Notes under the pieces: generated by a model
What the model saw: the letters and a program-made list of their open reading frames with translations, nothing else
The model's database searches: none
What the model was told of the DNA's origin: nothing
Position numbers and translations under genes: made by a program
DNA from: Cyanobacteriota bacterium
GTDB taxonomy: Bacteria > Cyanobacteriota > Cyanobacteriia > Cyanobacteriales > Microcoleaceae
Direction of reading: 5' to 3'
DNA: 64,000 nt
Assembly (NCBI GenBank): GCA_025362325.1
Contig: JANYGO010000365.1
Coordinates: 1 to 64,000, forward strand
Shown here: in pieces, positions 33,689-42,672 of the stretch
Position numbering within the stretch: position 1 is the stretch's first letter
Layout: the number at the start of each line of letters is the position of its first letter

Positions 33689-34842
33689 TATAGCAACCGC
33701 CACATCGGTGAGGACATAAATAACCGGAATGAATAGAGCCGATACCCGTACCGAATCAATGATTTGATTCCCGTTATGCAACCCTTCGACGGAGCTCAGG
33801 ACAAGCTGTCAACTGTCGAGCGGTCAACTGTCAACTGCTATAGCTACCTATTGGTGATCTATCAAACTGCGATAATGCAACTGTGGCTAGGTATTGATTC
33901 AAGATTGTTGAGAAAAGCACGACAGGTGAACAGCGAATATTTCTGGATAACTCTTGATACAGAAGGTCATCGAGTTTGGGTGGGGACAAAACCCGAAAAA
34001 CTTTAAATTTATGAAATTTGGGGGATTTTGAGTGATTGAATTCGTCCGCCGAGAAATGCGGGTCAAAAATTTAGCCTTTTGCCCGCCGCCCCTGGGTTTC
34101 AGATGAGGCTGGTTCACAGCTTGACCGCTATCTGGACGAACCCCAACCTCAGGGCCGACGGAGAAGCCACACGGAATTGTTTAGAGAATCAATAGCAGGA
34201 TCGTTCCTAAACTGCTAAGATTTTTGAATTAATGAAAGCAGATCGAGTTCGGTAAATGAGCCGTAATTCTGGTAACAGCCAGAACCGTGGCGCCCGATCG
34301 GCAAGATCGGCTAGAGATCGGGGTAACGAGAGAGCTCCGGCGCCTGGATATGACGATCGGCAAGATCGGATTACCATAGCAGTTTGCGATCGTCCGGGTT
34401 CAAACCCGTAAAACAGCAGCGCCAAGACTCTGCCGCGCGTTCGGCAAGTGCGAAGGCTGTAACAACAGCGGCTGCAAGACCAGACTGAAACAGAAATGTT
34501 GCCCCAAATTGTGTCTTTGGAGGTTACGCTAGTGAAGAGAGTCCAAGAATATTTACGATCGAGACTTGATTAGTCTACCTTGTAATTTATTGCTCAGTTG
34601 TCAAGCCCAACAGTTTTGCATTTTCTGGCAAGCGAGACTTTTGGCACTTCCAACAAGTGGGGAACTCGACCGTCAAAAAGCTTGGGTTTCGATCGCACAA
34701 GCCCTTACTTATAGCAGTTGACAGTTGACCGCTCGACAGTTGACAGTTGACAGTGTACAAGCATCAAACCGTTTATGCTAAGGGGTCATAGGATCTATTC
34801 ATGACATTATTTATGTCCTAGCCTACGTGGCGGTTGCTGTAT
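33689..34842. repeat. Nested inverted repeats bounding a 1.15-kb segment
   Basis: Outer arms about 33689-33740 and 34791-34842 pair imperfectly over ~52 bases (shared TAGCAACCGCCAC and AGGACATAAATAA, reversed on the right). Inner arms 33805-33841 and 34711-34747 pair at 36 of 37 bases and belong to the TTGACAGTTGACC family. This order of arms is what a decayed transposable element or a foldback element would leave. Confidence 0.8.
33875..34006 (+). CDS. Possible small protein, 43 aa
   Basis: ATG-started ORF inside the inverted-repeat-bounded segment. It reads MQLWLGIDSRLLRKARQV ... YFWITLDTEGHRVWVGTKPE, with a helix-then-beta look and a WVGTKPE tail reminiscent of other small cyanobacterial proteins. 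No clear ribosome-binding site is present. It could be real or a remnant. Confidence 0.3.
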   Translation: MQLWLGIDSRLLRKARQVNSEYFWITLDTEGHRVWVGTKPEKL

Positions 34843-34892
34843 ATATAAACACCTTACCGATGGCTCGCCGGAAAAATCTTGCAGGAAAACCC

Positions 34893-35804
34893 ATGTCTAG
34901 TATGCAAAACCAATTCACGGTTCACTTCTGGGGCGTTAGAGGTAGCATAGCGTCTCCCGGAGCTGATACAGTACGTTACGGGGGCAACACGCCTTGTATA
35001 GAAATGCGAGTGGGTGACAGTCGCCTAATTTTTGATGGCGGTACTGGATTGCGGGTTTTGGGACAAACTCTCCTGTCTCAGATGCCCGTAGAAGCTCATA
35101 TGTTTTTTACTCACTCTCACTGGGATCACATTCAAGGATTCCCATTTTTTGTGCCAGCTTTTGTCAAGGGCAATTGTTTTCACATCTATGGGGCTGTGGC
35201 TCCTCCTCCTAATAAGGCTACTATCCAGCAGCGGCTCAACGACCAGATGCTGCACCCCAATTTTCCGGTACCCCTGCAAATTATGGGGGCAGACCTGAAG
35301 TTTAACGATATAGAAGTGGGCGAACCACTGTCGATCGGAGAGATTAAGGTGGAAACTGCTTTGTTGAACCATCCCGGGGAAGCTGTAGGCTACCGCGTTA
35401 ACTGGCGGGGGTATTCGGCAGCTTATGTCACTGATACGGAACATTTACCCGATCGCTTGGACGAAAATGTGCTGTCTTTGGCTCGGGATGCTGACGTGCT
35501 GATCTACGACGCTACTTACACCGATGAGGAGTATTACTCGGAGAAGAACAGCAGAGTCGGTTGGGGACATTCGACTTGGCAGGAAGCGGTGAAGGTGGCT
35601 CAGGCGGCTAATGTCAAAAAGTTGGTGATTTTTCACCACGACCCGCTGCACAATGACGAGTTTTTAGACAGGGTGGGAGAGCAAGTGGCTCAAAGGTTCC
35701 CCAACAGTTTGATGGCGCGGGAAGGTTTGTCGTTACAGTTGCTGCCTCCTCAAAATAAGGATTTGTCAGAAGCATCGGTGCAAGCCCCTAAAGTGCCTGT
35801 GTGA
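34893..35804 (+). CDS. MBL-fold metallohydrolase
   Basis: A 303-residue metallo-beta-lactamase-fold protein. FWGVRGSIASPG at the N-terminus, GGNTPCIEMR, FDGGTGLRVLG, the metal motif THSHWDHIQGFPFF, YVTDTEH, LIYDATYTDEEY and IFHHDPLHND mark the PhnP/RNase Z-like hydrolase group. The metal ligands are intact. The substrate is not known; phosphodiester hydrolysis is typical of relatives. The ATG at 34893 is chosen because AGGAA lies six to ten bases upstream; the longer GTG and ATG starts (34827, 34860) lack a clear site. Confidence 0.85.
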   Translation: MSSMQNQFTVHFWGVRGSIASPGADTVRYGGNTPCIEMRVGDSRLIFDGGTGLRVLGQTLLSQMPVEAHMFFTHSHWDHIQGFPFFVPAFVKGNCFHIYGAVAPPPNKATIQQRLNDQMLHPNFPVPLQIMGADLKFNDIEVGEPLSIGEIKVETALLNHPGEAVGYRVNWRGYSAAYVTDTEHLPDRLDENVLSLARDADVLIYDATYTDEEYYSEKNSRVGWGHSTWQEAVKVAQAANVKKLVIFHHDPLHNDEFLDRVGEQVAQRFPNSLMAREGLSLQLLPPQNKDLSEASVQAPKVPV

Positions 35805-36030
35805 TGGATTTGAGATGGCTAGATGGTTGGCAAATCTTGAGGTTCCCAATCTAAAATTTAAGTGAGGGCTGACCTTACTCAAGACGGATACAAGCCCCGG
35901 CGCCAGGAGTGGAAAATAAAAAAGTTTAGATCGATGTTCGAGTTCTCAGATCGATCTGTTGTGAAGTCAATTCTAAAATCTCAAATCGACGGGCGATCGC
36001 AATCCGGCTAAGTATGGCAAAATCTAAAGC

Positions 36031-37242
36031 GTGTGGGTAACTTCTTCTTGTATCGCTGCTCTGACTCCAACTTCTGTTGCCTTGGGAAACTTTGACGGTT
36101 TGCACCTAGGGCACCAACAAGTCGTGCAGCCAATTTTAAATCGATCGCGCATTCCAACTTCTGGGACGGTTTCGGAGACGGATCAAAGCTGGCCCTCAAA
36201 CGCTGGCAAAGATGAAAATTTGGAAAGCGAACATCTGGCGACCTGCGACAACGACTCAGCAGCACCGCTTGATAGAGCCTACAACCGTCAGAATTTCGAT
36301 GGTTCGTCGCAGACCAGGGCAGAGGGCAACAGCCTCTCCGGTCTGTATTCTGATGGAGTCGATCGGCTTTACGGCACCGTGGTGACATTCGATCCCCACC
36401 CGCAAGAATTTTTTACAGGTCAACCCAAAAAACTGCTGACACCTCTGGCAGAAAAGGTAGAATTGCTCGAAGCAATGGGCGTCGAGCAACTTGTGCTGCT
36501 GCCGTTCGATCGAGAATTGGCAGCTTTGACTGCTGCTGAATTTGTCGAGGAAATTTTGGTGCGGCAACTGCAAGCGAGTCGAATTAGCGTGGGGGTTGAT
36601 TTTCGGTTCGGACGAGGACGCGCTGGGACGGCTGTGGATTTGCAGTCGATCGCATCGGGTTATGGTATTGAGGTTGCTCTTGTACCGCTGCACAATTGCG
36701 CCCAAGGCGATCGGATCAGCAGTTCTGCCATCCGCGAAGGTTTGGCATCCGGCGACCTCAGAACAGCGAATAAGTTGCTGGGGCGACCCTACAGTGTGGT
36801 GGGGACTGTGGTTGGGGGACAGCGGCTGGGTAGGACGATCGGATTTCCTACTGCTAATATCGAACTGCCTCCAGAAAAATTTTTGCCGAGTTTTGGGGTG
36901 TACGCGGTGCGAGTCTCGGTGAAAGATGGAGGAACGATGAAAGATGAAAGTTCTTCCTATAAGTGGGAAAATTCCAAATCTGTAATCTCCGATCGATCAT
37001 CAAATGTATCATTCATCAATGGGGTGATGAATGTTGGCCGCCGCCCGACGGTAAACGGCCTACAACTCACTGTAGAAGTTCACCTGTTAGATTGGTCTGG
37101 GGATTTGTACGGTCAAACCTTGAGCGCAAGTTTGATAGAATTTTTGCGACCCGAACAAAAATTTGCTTCTCTGGATGCCCTCAAAACTCAAATTAAGGCA
37201 GATTGTGATGTTGCTAGAAAGGTGTTAAGTAAGCTAACCTAA
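36031..37242 (+). CDS. ribF: Bifunctional riboflavin kinase/FAD synthetase with insertions
   Basis: A 403-residue RibF, longer than the usual ~310. The FAD synthetase domain shows ALGNFDGLHLGHQQVV (17-32), then VVTFDPHPQEFF (117-128), LPFDRELAALTAAEFVEEIL and SSSAIREGLASGD (as ISSSAIREGL). The riboflavin kinase domain shows GRTIGFPTANIELP and INGVMNVGRRPT. It makes FMN and then FAD. Residues about 41-113 are a polar insertion between two motifs normally close together, and about 20 extra residues lie between VRVSVKDG and FINGV. The reading frame is intact and the motifs are complete, so it should be active. GTG start. Confidence 0.92.
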   Translation: MWVTSSCIAALTPTSVALGNFDGLHLGHQQVVQPILNRSRIPTSGTVSETDQSWPSNAGKDENLESEHLATCDNDSAAPLDRAYNRQNFDGSSQTRAEGNSLSGLYSDGVDRLYGTVVTFDPHPQEFFTGQPKKLLTPLAEKVELLEAMGVEQLVLLPFDRELAALTAAEFVEEILVRQLQASRISVGVDFRFGRGRAGTAVDLQSIASGYGIEVALVPLHNCAQGDRISSSAIREGLASGDLRTANKLLGRPYSVVGTVVGGQRLGRTIGFPTANIELPPEKFLPSFGVYAVRVSVKDGGTMKDESSSYKWENSKSVISDRSSNVSFINGVMNVGRRPTVNGLQLTVEVHLLDWSGDLYGQTLSASLIEFLRPEQKFASLDALKTQIKADCDVARKVLSKLT

Positions 37243-37327
37243 AAACACAAAATACCCAAATTTTTGACTTTTAAAAGAAGTCCGGGAGCTAAAGTTATAT
37301 CGCATTTTACAATTAAAAATCAGGGAT

Positions 37328-38236
37328 ATGAGAGAACACATTGAACGGCTCAAGCAAAATCTAGGCAAGACCATTGTTGGTAAAGCGGATGCTATTCGCT
37401 TGGTGCTAGTAGCCGTGCTTTCTGGCGGACACGCGCTGCTGGAAGACGTGCCTGGTGTGGGAAAAACGCTGTTGGCGAAGTCTTTAGCGCGATCAATCGA
37501 TGGGAAGTTTCAGCGGATTCAGTGTACTCCCGATTTGTTACCAACAGATATCACCGGTACTAATATTTGGAATCCCAGCAGCAGCAAGTTTGAGTTTTTG
37601 CCAGGCCCAGTTTTTGCGAATGTTTTGCTGGCGGATGAAATCAATCGGGCGACGCCGCGAACTCAGTCTGCTTTGCTGGAAGTGATGGAAGAAAAGCAGG
37701 TGACTGTAGACGGAGTTTCTCGGAATGTGCCGGCGCCGTTTTTTGTGATTGCGACTCAAAACCCGATCGAATATCAAGGCACTTTTCCGCTACCGGAAGC
37801 GCAGATGGATCGATTTACCTTGTCTTTGACGTTGGGCTATCCCGCTGCGTCGGAAGAGTTGCAAATGTTGGAAAGGTTGTCTGATCCTTTTGCTGTTGAG
37901 GATTTGCAGCCTTGTATTTCCTTGGAAGAAGTGCAGGAATTGCGCCGTTTGTGCGCTGGTGTTGCTGTGGAAGGCTCTTTGAAGCAGTATATTGTGAATT
38001 TGGTGCGATCGACCCGCGAGGATGAAGAGATTACTCTCGGGGTGAGTCCCCGGGGTGCGGTGGCTTTGCACCGGGCATCTCAGGCCTTGGCGTTTATTTC
38101 GGGGCGGGATTTTGCCATCCCGGATGATGTGAAGGATTTAGCGCCGCACGTACTTTCTCACCGGTTGATTCCGGCGGGGGGAAGGAGGGCGAAGACGATT
38201 GTTGATAAGTTGTTGAAATCTGTTCCTATTCCTTAA
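37328..38236 (+). CDS. MoxR-family AAA+ ATPase
   Basis: A 302-residue ATPase with Walker A in LLEDVPGVGKTLLAKSLA (38-55), Walker B LLADEINRATPRTQSALLEVMEE, sensor 1 FFVIATQNPIEYQGTFPLPEAQMDRF, and the C-terminal lid domain with ITLGVSPRGAVALHRASQA. MoxR ATPases act as chaperones that help fold or load metal-dependent or von Willebrand-domain partners; the usual partner genes (DUF58, VWA) are not adjacent here. The ATG start gives the normal family length. Confidence 0.93.
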   Translation: MREHIERLKQNLGKTIVGKADAIRLVLVAVLSGGHALLEDVPGVGKTLLAKSLARSIDGKFQRIQCTPDLLPTDITGTNIWNPSSSKFEFLPGPVFANVLLADEINRATPRTQSALLEVMEEKQVTVDGVSRNVPAPFFVIATQNPIEYQGTFPLPEAQMDRFTLSLTLGYPAASEELQMLERLSDPFAVEDLQPCISLEEVQELRRLCAGVAVEGSLKQYIVNLVRSTREDEEITLGVSPRGAVALHRASQALAFISGRDFAIPDDVKDLAPHVLSHRLIPAGGRRAKTIVDKLLKSVPIP

Positions 38237-38239
38237 AAA

Positions 38240-38460
38240 GTTCGATCGTTCGGACTTCAGTCTTCAGGTTCGATCGTTCGGACTTCAGTCCTCAGGTTCG
38301 TCGATCGTTCGGACTTCAGTCCTCAGGTTCGTCGATCGTTCGGACTTCAGTCCTCAGTCTGAATTTTAGTCAATAAGGACTAAAGTCTTTACTACAAACT
38401 ATTTTAAGGACTAAAGTCCGAACGATCGAACTATTTTAAGGACTAAACTCCTCACTACGA
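38240..38460. repeat. Four tandem 28/31-bp repeats plus inverted partners
   Basis: Direct units at 38240-38267, 38268-38295, 38296-38326 and 38327-38357 each carry GATCGTTCGGACTTCAGTC. Reverse-oriented AAGGACTAAAGTC units follow at about 38382-38460, one of them continuing into CCGAACGATCGAAC. The whole block, between converging MoxR and glycosyltransferase genes, can fold into long hairpins and has clearly expanded by tandem duplication. Confidence 0.9.
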
Positions 38461-38467
38461 ACTATTT

Positions 38468-39682
38468 TTATGATGATTGTTCAATAGATGCTTGAAACAG
38501 AGCCACTAATTTCTTTGCCTCTAAATCAACATTATGTTGTTGAGCAACTCTTTCTGCCCCTGTTTTCCCCATTTCTTCTAGTTTTTCCAAAGGTGCTTCC
38601 AATGCCGCACGCATGGCAACAGCTAATGCTTCTGCGGAACCGGGAGGAACTAACCAACCGCAAACACCGGGTTCTACGAGTTCGGGGATGCCAGCAACAT
38701 AGGTGCTAATTACGGGCCGATTGAGAGCGAGGGCTTCCATAATTACGACGGGTAAACCTTCGGCAAAACTCGGCAATACCATTGCGCGAGAAGCTAAAAT
38801 CTCTTGCTGAACTCGATCGCCACTAGCCCAGCCGGTAATTTCTATATAATTTTGCAGGCCGAGTTGTACAATCTGCTGTTCAATTTCAGCTCGCAGCGGC
38901 CCGTCTCCTACAAATACCAATTTAAACTCCAAGCCGTCAACTGCTAGCTTGCTGGCGGCTTCTAGCAGTAGCAAATGACCTTTTTGTTCGCTGAGCCTCC
39001 CAATGCAGGCTAGGCGGGGTGCTGCGGGTATGGGGACGTGCGGGTGAACTAAAAATGCGGCATCGACACCGCAGTGTATGACGTGGATTTTTGACCAATA
39101 AGTGCGATCGCACCACCGAAAGAGCTGACTTTTGCCGAAGGAACTGACTGCTGCTACAAAGGTCGATCGTTTAATTTTTTCATCTAAGGAAAGAAGTGTC
39201 GCTTTATCAAATTCTTCAGGGCCGTGAACGGTGAAACTGTAAGTCGGCCCGCCAAGGACGCGACACAACATTGCAACAGTTGTGGAATTTGTGCCGAAGT
39301 GAGCGTGAACGTGTGTTGTACCTGCTTCTGCAAACCAATTTAAAAGAATGCAAGCTTCTGCTAAATAAGCTAGATGCAGCAAAATCCCGCGTTCTGAGTG
39401 CCAGCCAACTTTGAACATTAAGCGCAAAGCTTCGAGGAATCGAATTGGTCTAGTTGCGGCAACGCGGAGCAAACCCCACGCTAAGCCCTGTACGCCAACT
39501 CCTAGGATGACTTTTGTCAGTTCTTGTTCTTGTTTGTCTGCGCCGTCTACGAGTTCGGATTCGCAGGATCTGATGGAGTAACGCCCGACTTTGATGCCGC
39601 AAGTTTCGACGGCTAGGAGTTCTCTGCGGACGAAGCTGTGGCTGACTTTGGGGTATTGATTGACTAGGTAGGCGATGTTCAT
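38468..39682 (-). CDS. Glycosyltransferase family 4 protein (WcaL/colanic-acid-type)
   Basis: A 404-residue GT-B transferase. The N-terminal domain starts MNIAYLVNQYPKVSHSFVRREL, typical of colanic-acid glycosyltransferases; HVHAHFGTNSTTVA and FTVHGPEEFD follow. The C-terminal donor-binding domain has CIGRLSEQKGHLLLL and LPSFAEGLPVVIMEALALNRPVI with the two conserved glutamates. It transfers a sugar from a nucleotide donor to a cell-surface glycan; donor unknown. No membrane segment. It is downstream of the CRISPR operon on the same strand, 100 bases after its last gene. Confidence 0.9.
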   Translation of the reverse strand: MNIAYLVNQYPKVSHSFVRRELLAVETCGIKVGRYSIRSCESELVDGADKQEQELTKVILGVGVQGLAWGLLRVAATRPIRFLEALRLMFKVGWHSERGILLHLAYLAEACILLNWFAEAGTTHVHAHFGTNSTTVAMLCRVLGGPTYSFTVHGPEEFDKATLLSLDEKIKRSTFVAAVSSFGKSQLFRWCDRTYWSKIHVIHCGVDAAFLVHPHVPIPAAPRLACIGRLSEQKGHLLLLEAASKLAVDGLEFKLVFVGDGPLRAEIEQQIVQLGLQNYIEITGWASGDRVQQEILASRAMVLPSFAEGLPVVIMEALALNRPVISTYVAGIPELVEPGVCGWLVPPGSAEALAVAMRAALEAPLEKLEEMGKTGAERVAQQHNVDLEAKKLVALFQASIEQSS

Positions 39683-39784
39683 GAACGGGGAGAAATTTTT
39701 ATGGTAAAGCTCTAGATTAGTCTAGCTTTATGGACGTGCGGGGCGATCGCTTTTGGTGGGATGGGGGCGGTGAGGGCGATCGGC

Positions 39785-42043
39785 TTAGCGTTTTGGTGGT
39801 TTTGAGGGTCTTGCTAATGCCTGATTAATATTACCTCCACCTTCATCTCGATCTCGTGCAGAGTTTTTTTGAGGTTTTGGTTTTGAAAGATTAGATTGCT
39901 GGTTTAATTTTGGCTTTTCAATTGATTTACTTTCTATTGTCCCTCCCGATGGGGAATTAACAGAAGGAACTCTACGATTATCAGGTATGTTCATTACATC
40001 TAATGGAGTCGGTAAAACTGGACGTTCAGAATATTCATTGACCTTTCCATCTATTTTTGGTTTGCCAATACATTTTTTTTGACTGGGATTGCATTCAATT
40101 TCCATATATCTAGTCTTGTCTATATCTGGAGTTTGATCCCACCGTAACATCGCCAATAACATCTCAATTCGCGGTAACTGGTTTAAATGCTCGACTTCTT
40201 CTCTAGTTTTATCTTTTGGATAATCCTGACAACAAATCCAATCAAGTACATATTTCTCAAATGCTTTCACTGATTCTTCTTCTTTGTCAGCAGTTTGAGA
40301 TTTGTCTTGTTCGCCAGTTTTCCACTCAGTACCGTTAAATAGATTGCTGTAACGAGAGGTGCGATCGCTCAAAAGCAATTCATAGTCAATCTTCACCGCA
40401 CCCATCCCCAGCGGCTTACCCATACCAAGAGAAAAGCAGTATTTTTCACCCTGCTTACCAGTTCCTAGTTCTTGTGATTTGTTGCTGCTAAGACTCAACA
40501 CCCATAACAATGCACCGAGTTCAACCTGACTCAAATTTTCAAAATTAATATCAAACTTAAAAATCACCCCTTTTTTAATTGGGTTAATTTGAGTAGTCTG
40601 AGTATCTGAAACTTTTTTCGGAGCACCAATGACTTTTTTCGGGGTAGGTAGCTTGAAATCTGGATTACTTCCTTTATGCCAATACAGCTTATGACCACGA
40701 ATTACTGTTTCTTTAATGGGTTCACTGGCATAGTGCTTGAGTTCTGATTTATCTGCGTTTGGCTGAACCAAATAGTCCGGAAAATTACTCGGTTTCGGCC
40801 CAGATAAAATTTTAGGAGTTACGGGATTGTCTTCATACCACATACCATTTTGATTGCTGTGGTATGAGGCATCTGTAAAAAACACTCTACCGGCTCTTTG
40901 TTTCTCAAAGTTTGCAGGTAGTTTTTGTGATTCAGATTCTTGCTTGACCCAGCCAAATATTGCATCAGCTATATCGATTGATGCTAATGTTCTTAAATCT
41001 TCAGGAATAAAATCTAAGACAGTCGTTGCGTGTCCATTACCTTGAGGAGAGTACGGAATACGAAAATTCGGGCTTTGACCAACAAATCCTACTATATTTC
41101 CACTTTCATGAGGACAGTAAAACACAGAACGATTTTCTTCTAATAATCCCCAATCCTTATTAAAGGGTGATTCTTTCTGAAAATTAGTCAGAGCATTACG
41201 ATAATGCTCAATTGCTGTACGATCTATTTGGAATCGGGCAGCATTCTTATCCTCAGCGAAAATTAGGCAATGATTACGACGAGGTGAAGGTTCATTTCCT
41301 TGTTTCATGTTTCCACTGGTAACAAGCACACCTTTTTGGGGATGGATATCTGGCATTTCAACATCATGAGCAAATAAGCGTTTAGCTCTGTCTGTGTTAT
41401 CTACAGCTACACTTCTATAGCTAACAGAAATATACCGACGCTCATATTTATCATCATTGAATTTTTTAAAATTTGGCAAGTTAAGAGTTGTTTCTCTAAC
41501 CCACGCAAATGTTTTACCTTGTTCAGTCTTAGCTGGTTGAATATACCATCCTTGACTATCTTTTTTTAGATAGCCAGCCTGAATTTTTTCGGGATCAACA
41601 CGATCCCTGTATTCTTTCCCCCAAGATTCTTTCTTGGGATTAGAGGCAACTGCCCGGAAAAATAAGCGATGCTCATCTGATACTCTGTCAATTTTACTAA
41701 AACTAACGATCTCAACTAAAGTTCGTAGCATTCCGCGTAAGCTGCTACCAGGAAGAACAGGCTTTTCATTTTTAGCATTTGGATCGGTGTAGAAAAAATT
41801 AGGTAAATCTTTAGCTTCTTTTTCAGCTTTAAATTCTTCTGTTGTTAGTCCACAGCGAATATACAAAGGAGATTCAGTCGTTAAAGCGCATTCAATTCTC
41901 CCAGTGTGACGATCTAAATGATAGCTATCGCCACTTGGTAAATCTTCGGCGACGACGATTTTTTCAGGAAGTTCGACAAAATTGTAGGGAGCTTTAGCTA
42001 TACGATCTACTTCTGTAATTTTTGCAATATGTTTGGGATTCAT
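39785..42043 (-). CDS. TIGR03986-type RAMP protein (type III-D Cas7 with large insertion)
   Basis: A 752-residue RAMP-superfamily protein. The N-terminal half has PYNFVELPEKIVVAEDLP, LPGSSLRGMLRTLVEIVSFS and RLFFRAVAS; the C-terminal part has VELGALLWVLSLS and the glycine-rich loop FSLGMGKPLGMGAVKI. Between them is a long non-RAMP region, and the last ~60 residues are a polar, proline/lysine-rich tail. This matches the recalled TIGR03986 family, corresponding to the insertion-bearing Cas7 of type III-D complexes. It should be one subunit of the crRNA-bound backbone. It is the last gene of the operon, 51 bases after the Uma2 gene. Confidence 0.82.
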   Translation of the reverse strand: MNPKHIAKITEVDRIAKAPYNFVELPEKIVVAEDLPSGDSYHLDRHTGRIECALTTESPLYIRCGLTTEEFKAEKEAKDLPNFFYTDPNAKNEKPVLPGSSLRGMLRTLVEIVSFSKIDRVSDEHRLFFRAVASNPKKESWGKEYRDRVDPEKIQAGYLKKDSQGWYIQPAKTEQGKTFAWVRETTLNLPNFKKFNDDKYERRYISVSYRSVAVDNTDRAKRLFAHDVEMPDIHPQKGVLVTSGNMKQGNEPSPRRNHCLIFAEDKNAARFQIDRTAIEHYRNALTNFQKESPFNKDWGLLEENRSVFYCPHESGNIVGFVGQSPNFRIPYSPQGNGHATTVLDFIPEDLRTLASIDIADAIFGWVKQESESQKLPANFEKQRAGRVFFTDASYHSNQNGMWYEDNPVTPKILSGPKPSNFPDYLVQPNADKSELKHYASEPIKETVIRGHKLYWHKGSNPDFKLPTPKKVIGAPKKVSDTQTTQINPIKKGVIFKFDINFENLSQVELGALLWVLSLSSNKSQELGTGKQGEKYCFSLGMGKPLGMGAVKIDYELLLSDRTSRYSNLFNGTEWKTGEQDKSQTADKEEESVKAFEKYVLDWICCQDYPKDKTREEVEHLNQLPRIEMLLAMLRWDQTPDIDKTRYMEIECNPSQKKCIGKPKIDGKVNEYSERPVLPTPLDVMNIPDNRRVPSVNSPSGGTIESKSIEKPKLNQQSNLSKPKPQKNSARDRDEGGGNINQALARPSKPPKR

Positions 42044-42094
42044 TGTCCAATCTCCTTACGCTTCAATAAAATTACTCGCTCTTAATTTCAGTTC

Positions 42095-42670
42095 TCACTC
42101 TTTGTCAAAACTAATCCCTTCATACAAAAGTTCGATCGCACATTCAAACTCAATACTTTCTAAGGCAATAATTTCTCCAGCTTCATACTCATAATACATC
42201 CACATCTTCCCTTCTCCACGACTATAAACCTCAACATTTATTTCTTCTGAATCAACTAAGACGTATTCTTGCAAACTCGGAATCTGGCGATAATACTTGA
42301 ATTTTTTCGTGCGATCGTAAGTTTCTGTACCAGGCGAAAGAACCTCAACAATGATTTTTGGATTTTGAATAAAATCGCGAGCCTTCAAGTCATCTGAGTC
42401 GCAAGTTACAACTAAATCGGGATAGAAATAACGACTTAACTGGCTAGGCTTAACTTTCACATCTGACACATAAGCTTGACAACTTTTCTGACGCAAATGA
42501 GGTCTGAGGGCTGTATAGAAGTTGAGAGCAATACTGTTATGAGGAAGTGTACCCCCAGTCATTGCCAAAATTTCGCCATCAATGTATTCATAGCGAAGTT
42601 CCTGCTTGGCTTCCCATTCTAGGTATTCTTCCGCCGTCATTTTTTGAGTGTATTGAGGTTCAGCAATCAT
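42095..42670 (-). CDS. Uma2 family endonuclease-like protein
   Basis: A 191-residue PD-(D/E)XK-fold protein of the Uma2 (DUF820) family: MTAEEYLEWEAKQELRYEYIDGEI with the family E..YE..dGEI helix-strand, HNSIALNFYTAL, YFYPDLVVTCD (catalytic aspartate region) and PKIIVEVLSPGTETYDRTKKF (E-x-L variant of the E-x-K motif, with a lysine following). Such genes are very numerous in cyanobacteria and mostly of unknown function. What is notable is its place: its ATG is two bases after the csx19 stop and it precedes a RAMP gene, so it is transcribed within the type III-D operon. Confidence 0.9.
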   Translation of the reverse strand: MIAEPQYTQKMTAEEYLEWEAKQELRYEYIDGEILAMTGGTLPHNSIALNFYTALRPHLRQKSCQAYVSDVKVKPSQLSRYFYPDLVVTCDSDDLKARDFIQNPKIIVEVLSPGTETYDRTKKFKYYRQIPSLQEYVLVDSEEINVEVYSRGEGKMWMYYEYEAGEIIALESIEFECAIELLYEGISFDKE

Positions 42671-42672
42671 AA

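Larger units (their letters stand above)
33376..34892. other. 1.5-kb largely non-coding region containing nested inverted repeats
   Basis: No ORF with convincing protein features spans this stretch. It holds an outer inverted repeat (33689-33740 with 34791-34842), a near-perfect inner inverted repeat (33805-33841 with 34711-34747), a possible 43-residue ORF (33875-34006), and a segment around 34255-34375 with two copies of CGATCGGCAAGATCGG and other short palindromes. I looked for RNase P, tmRNA, 6S and SRP RNA and did not recognise any. Confidence 0.6.

Noticed and set aside
34255-34530. Possible structured RNA (RNase P, tmRNA, 6S, SRP) or tRNA, suggested by GGGTTCAAACCC and short hairpins
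   Set aside because: The T-arm-like piece does not pair as a tRNA arm and no acceptor or anticodon arm is present; none of the conserved RNase P or tmRNA segments could be found.
34390-34533. Cysteine-rich frame (KCEGCNNSGCKTRLKQKCCP) as a small metal-binding protein
   Set aside because: There is no ATG, GTG or TTG upstream of the cysteines in this frame after the preceding stop, and no ribosome-binding site.
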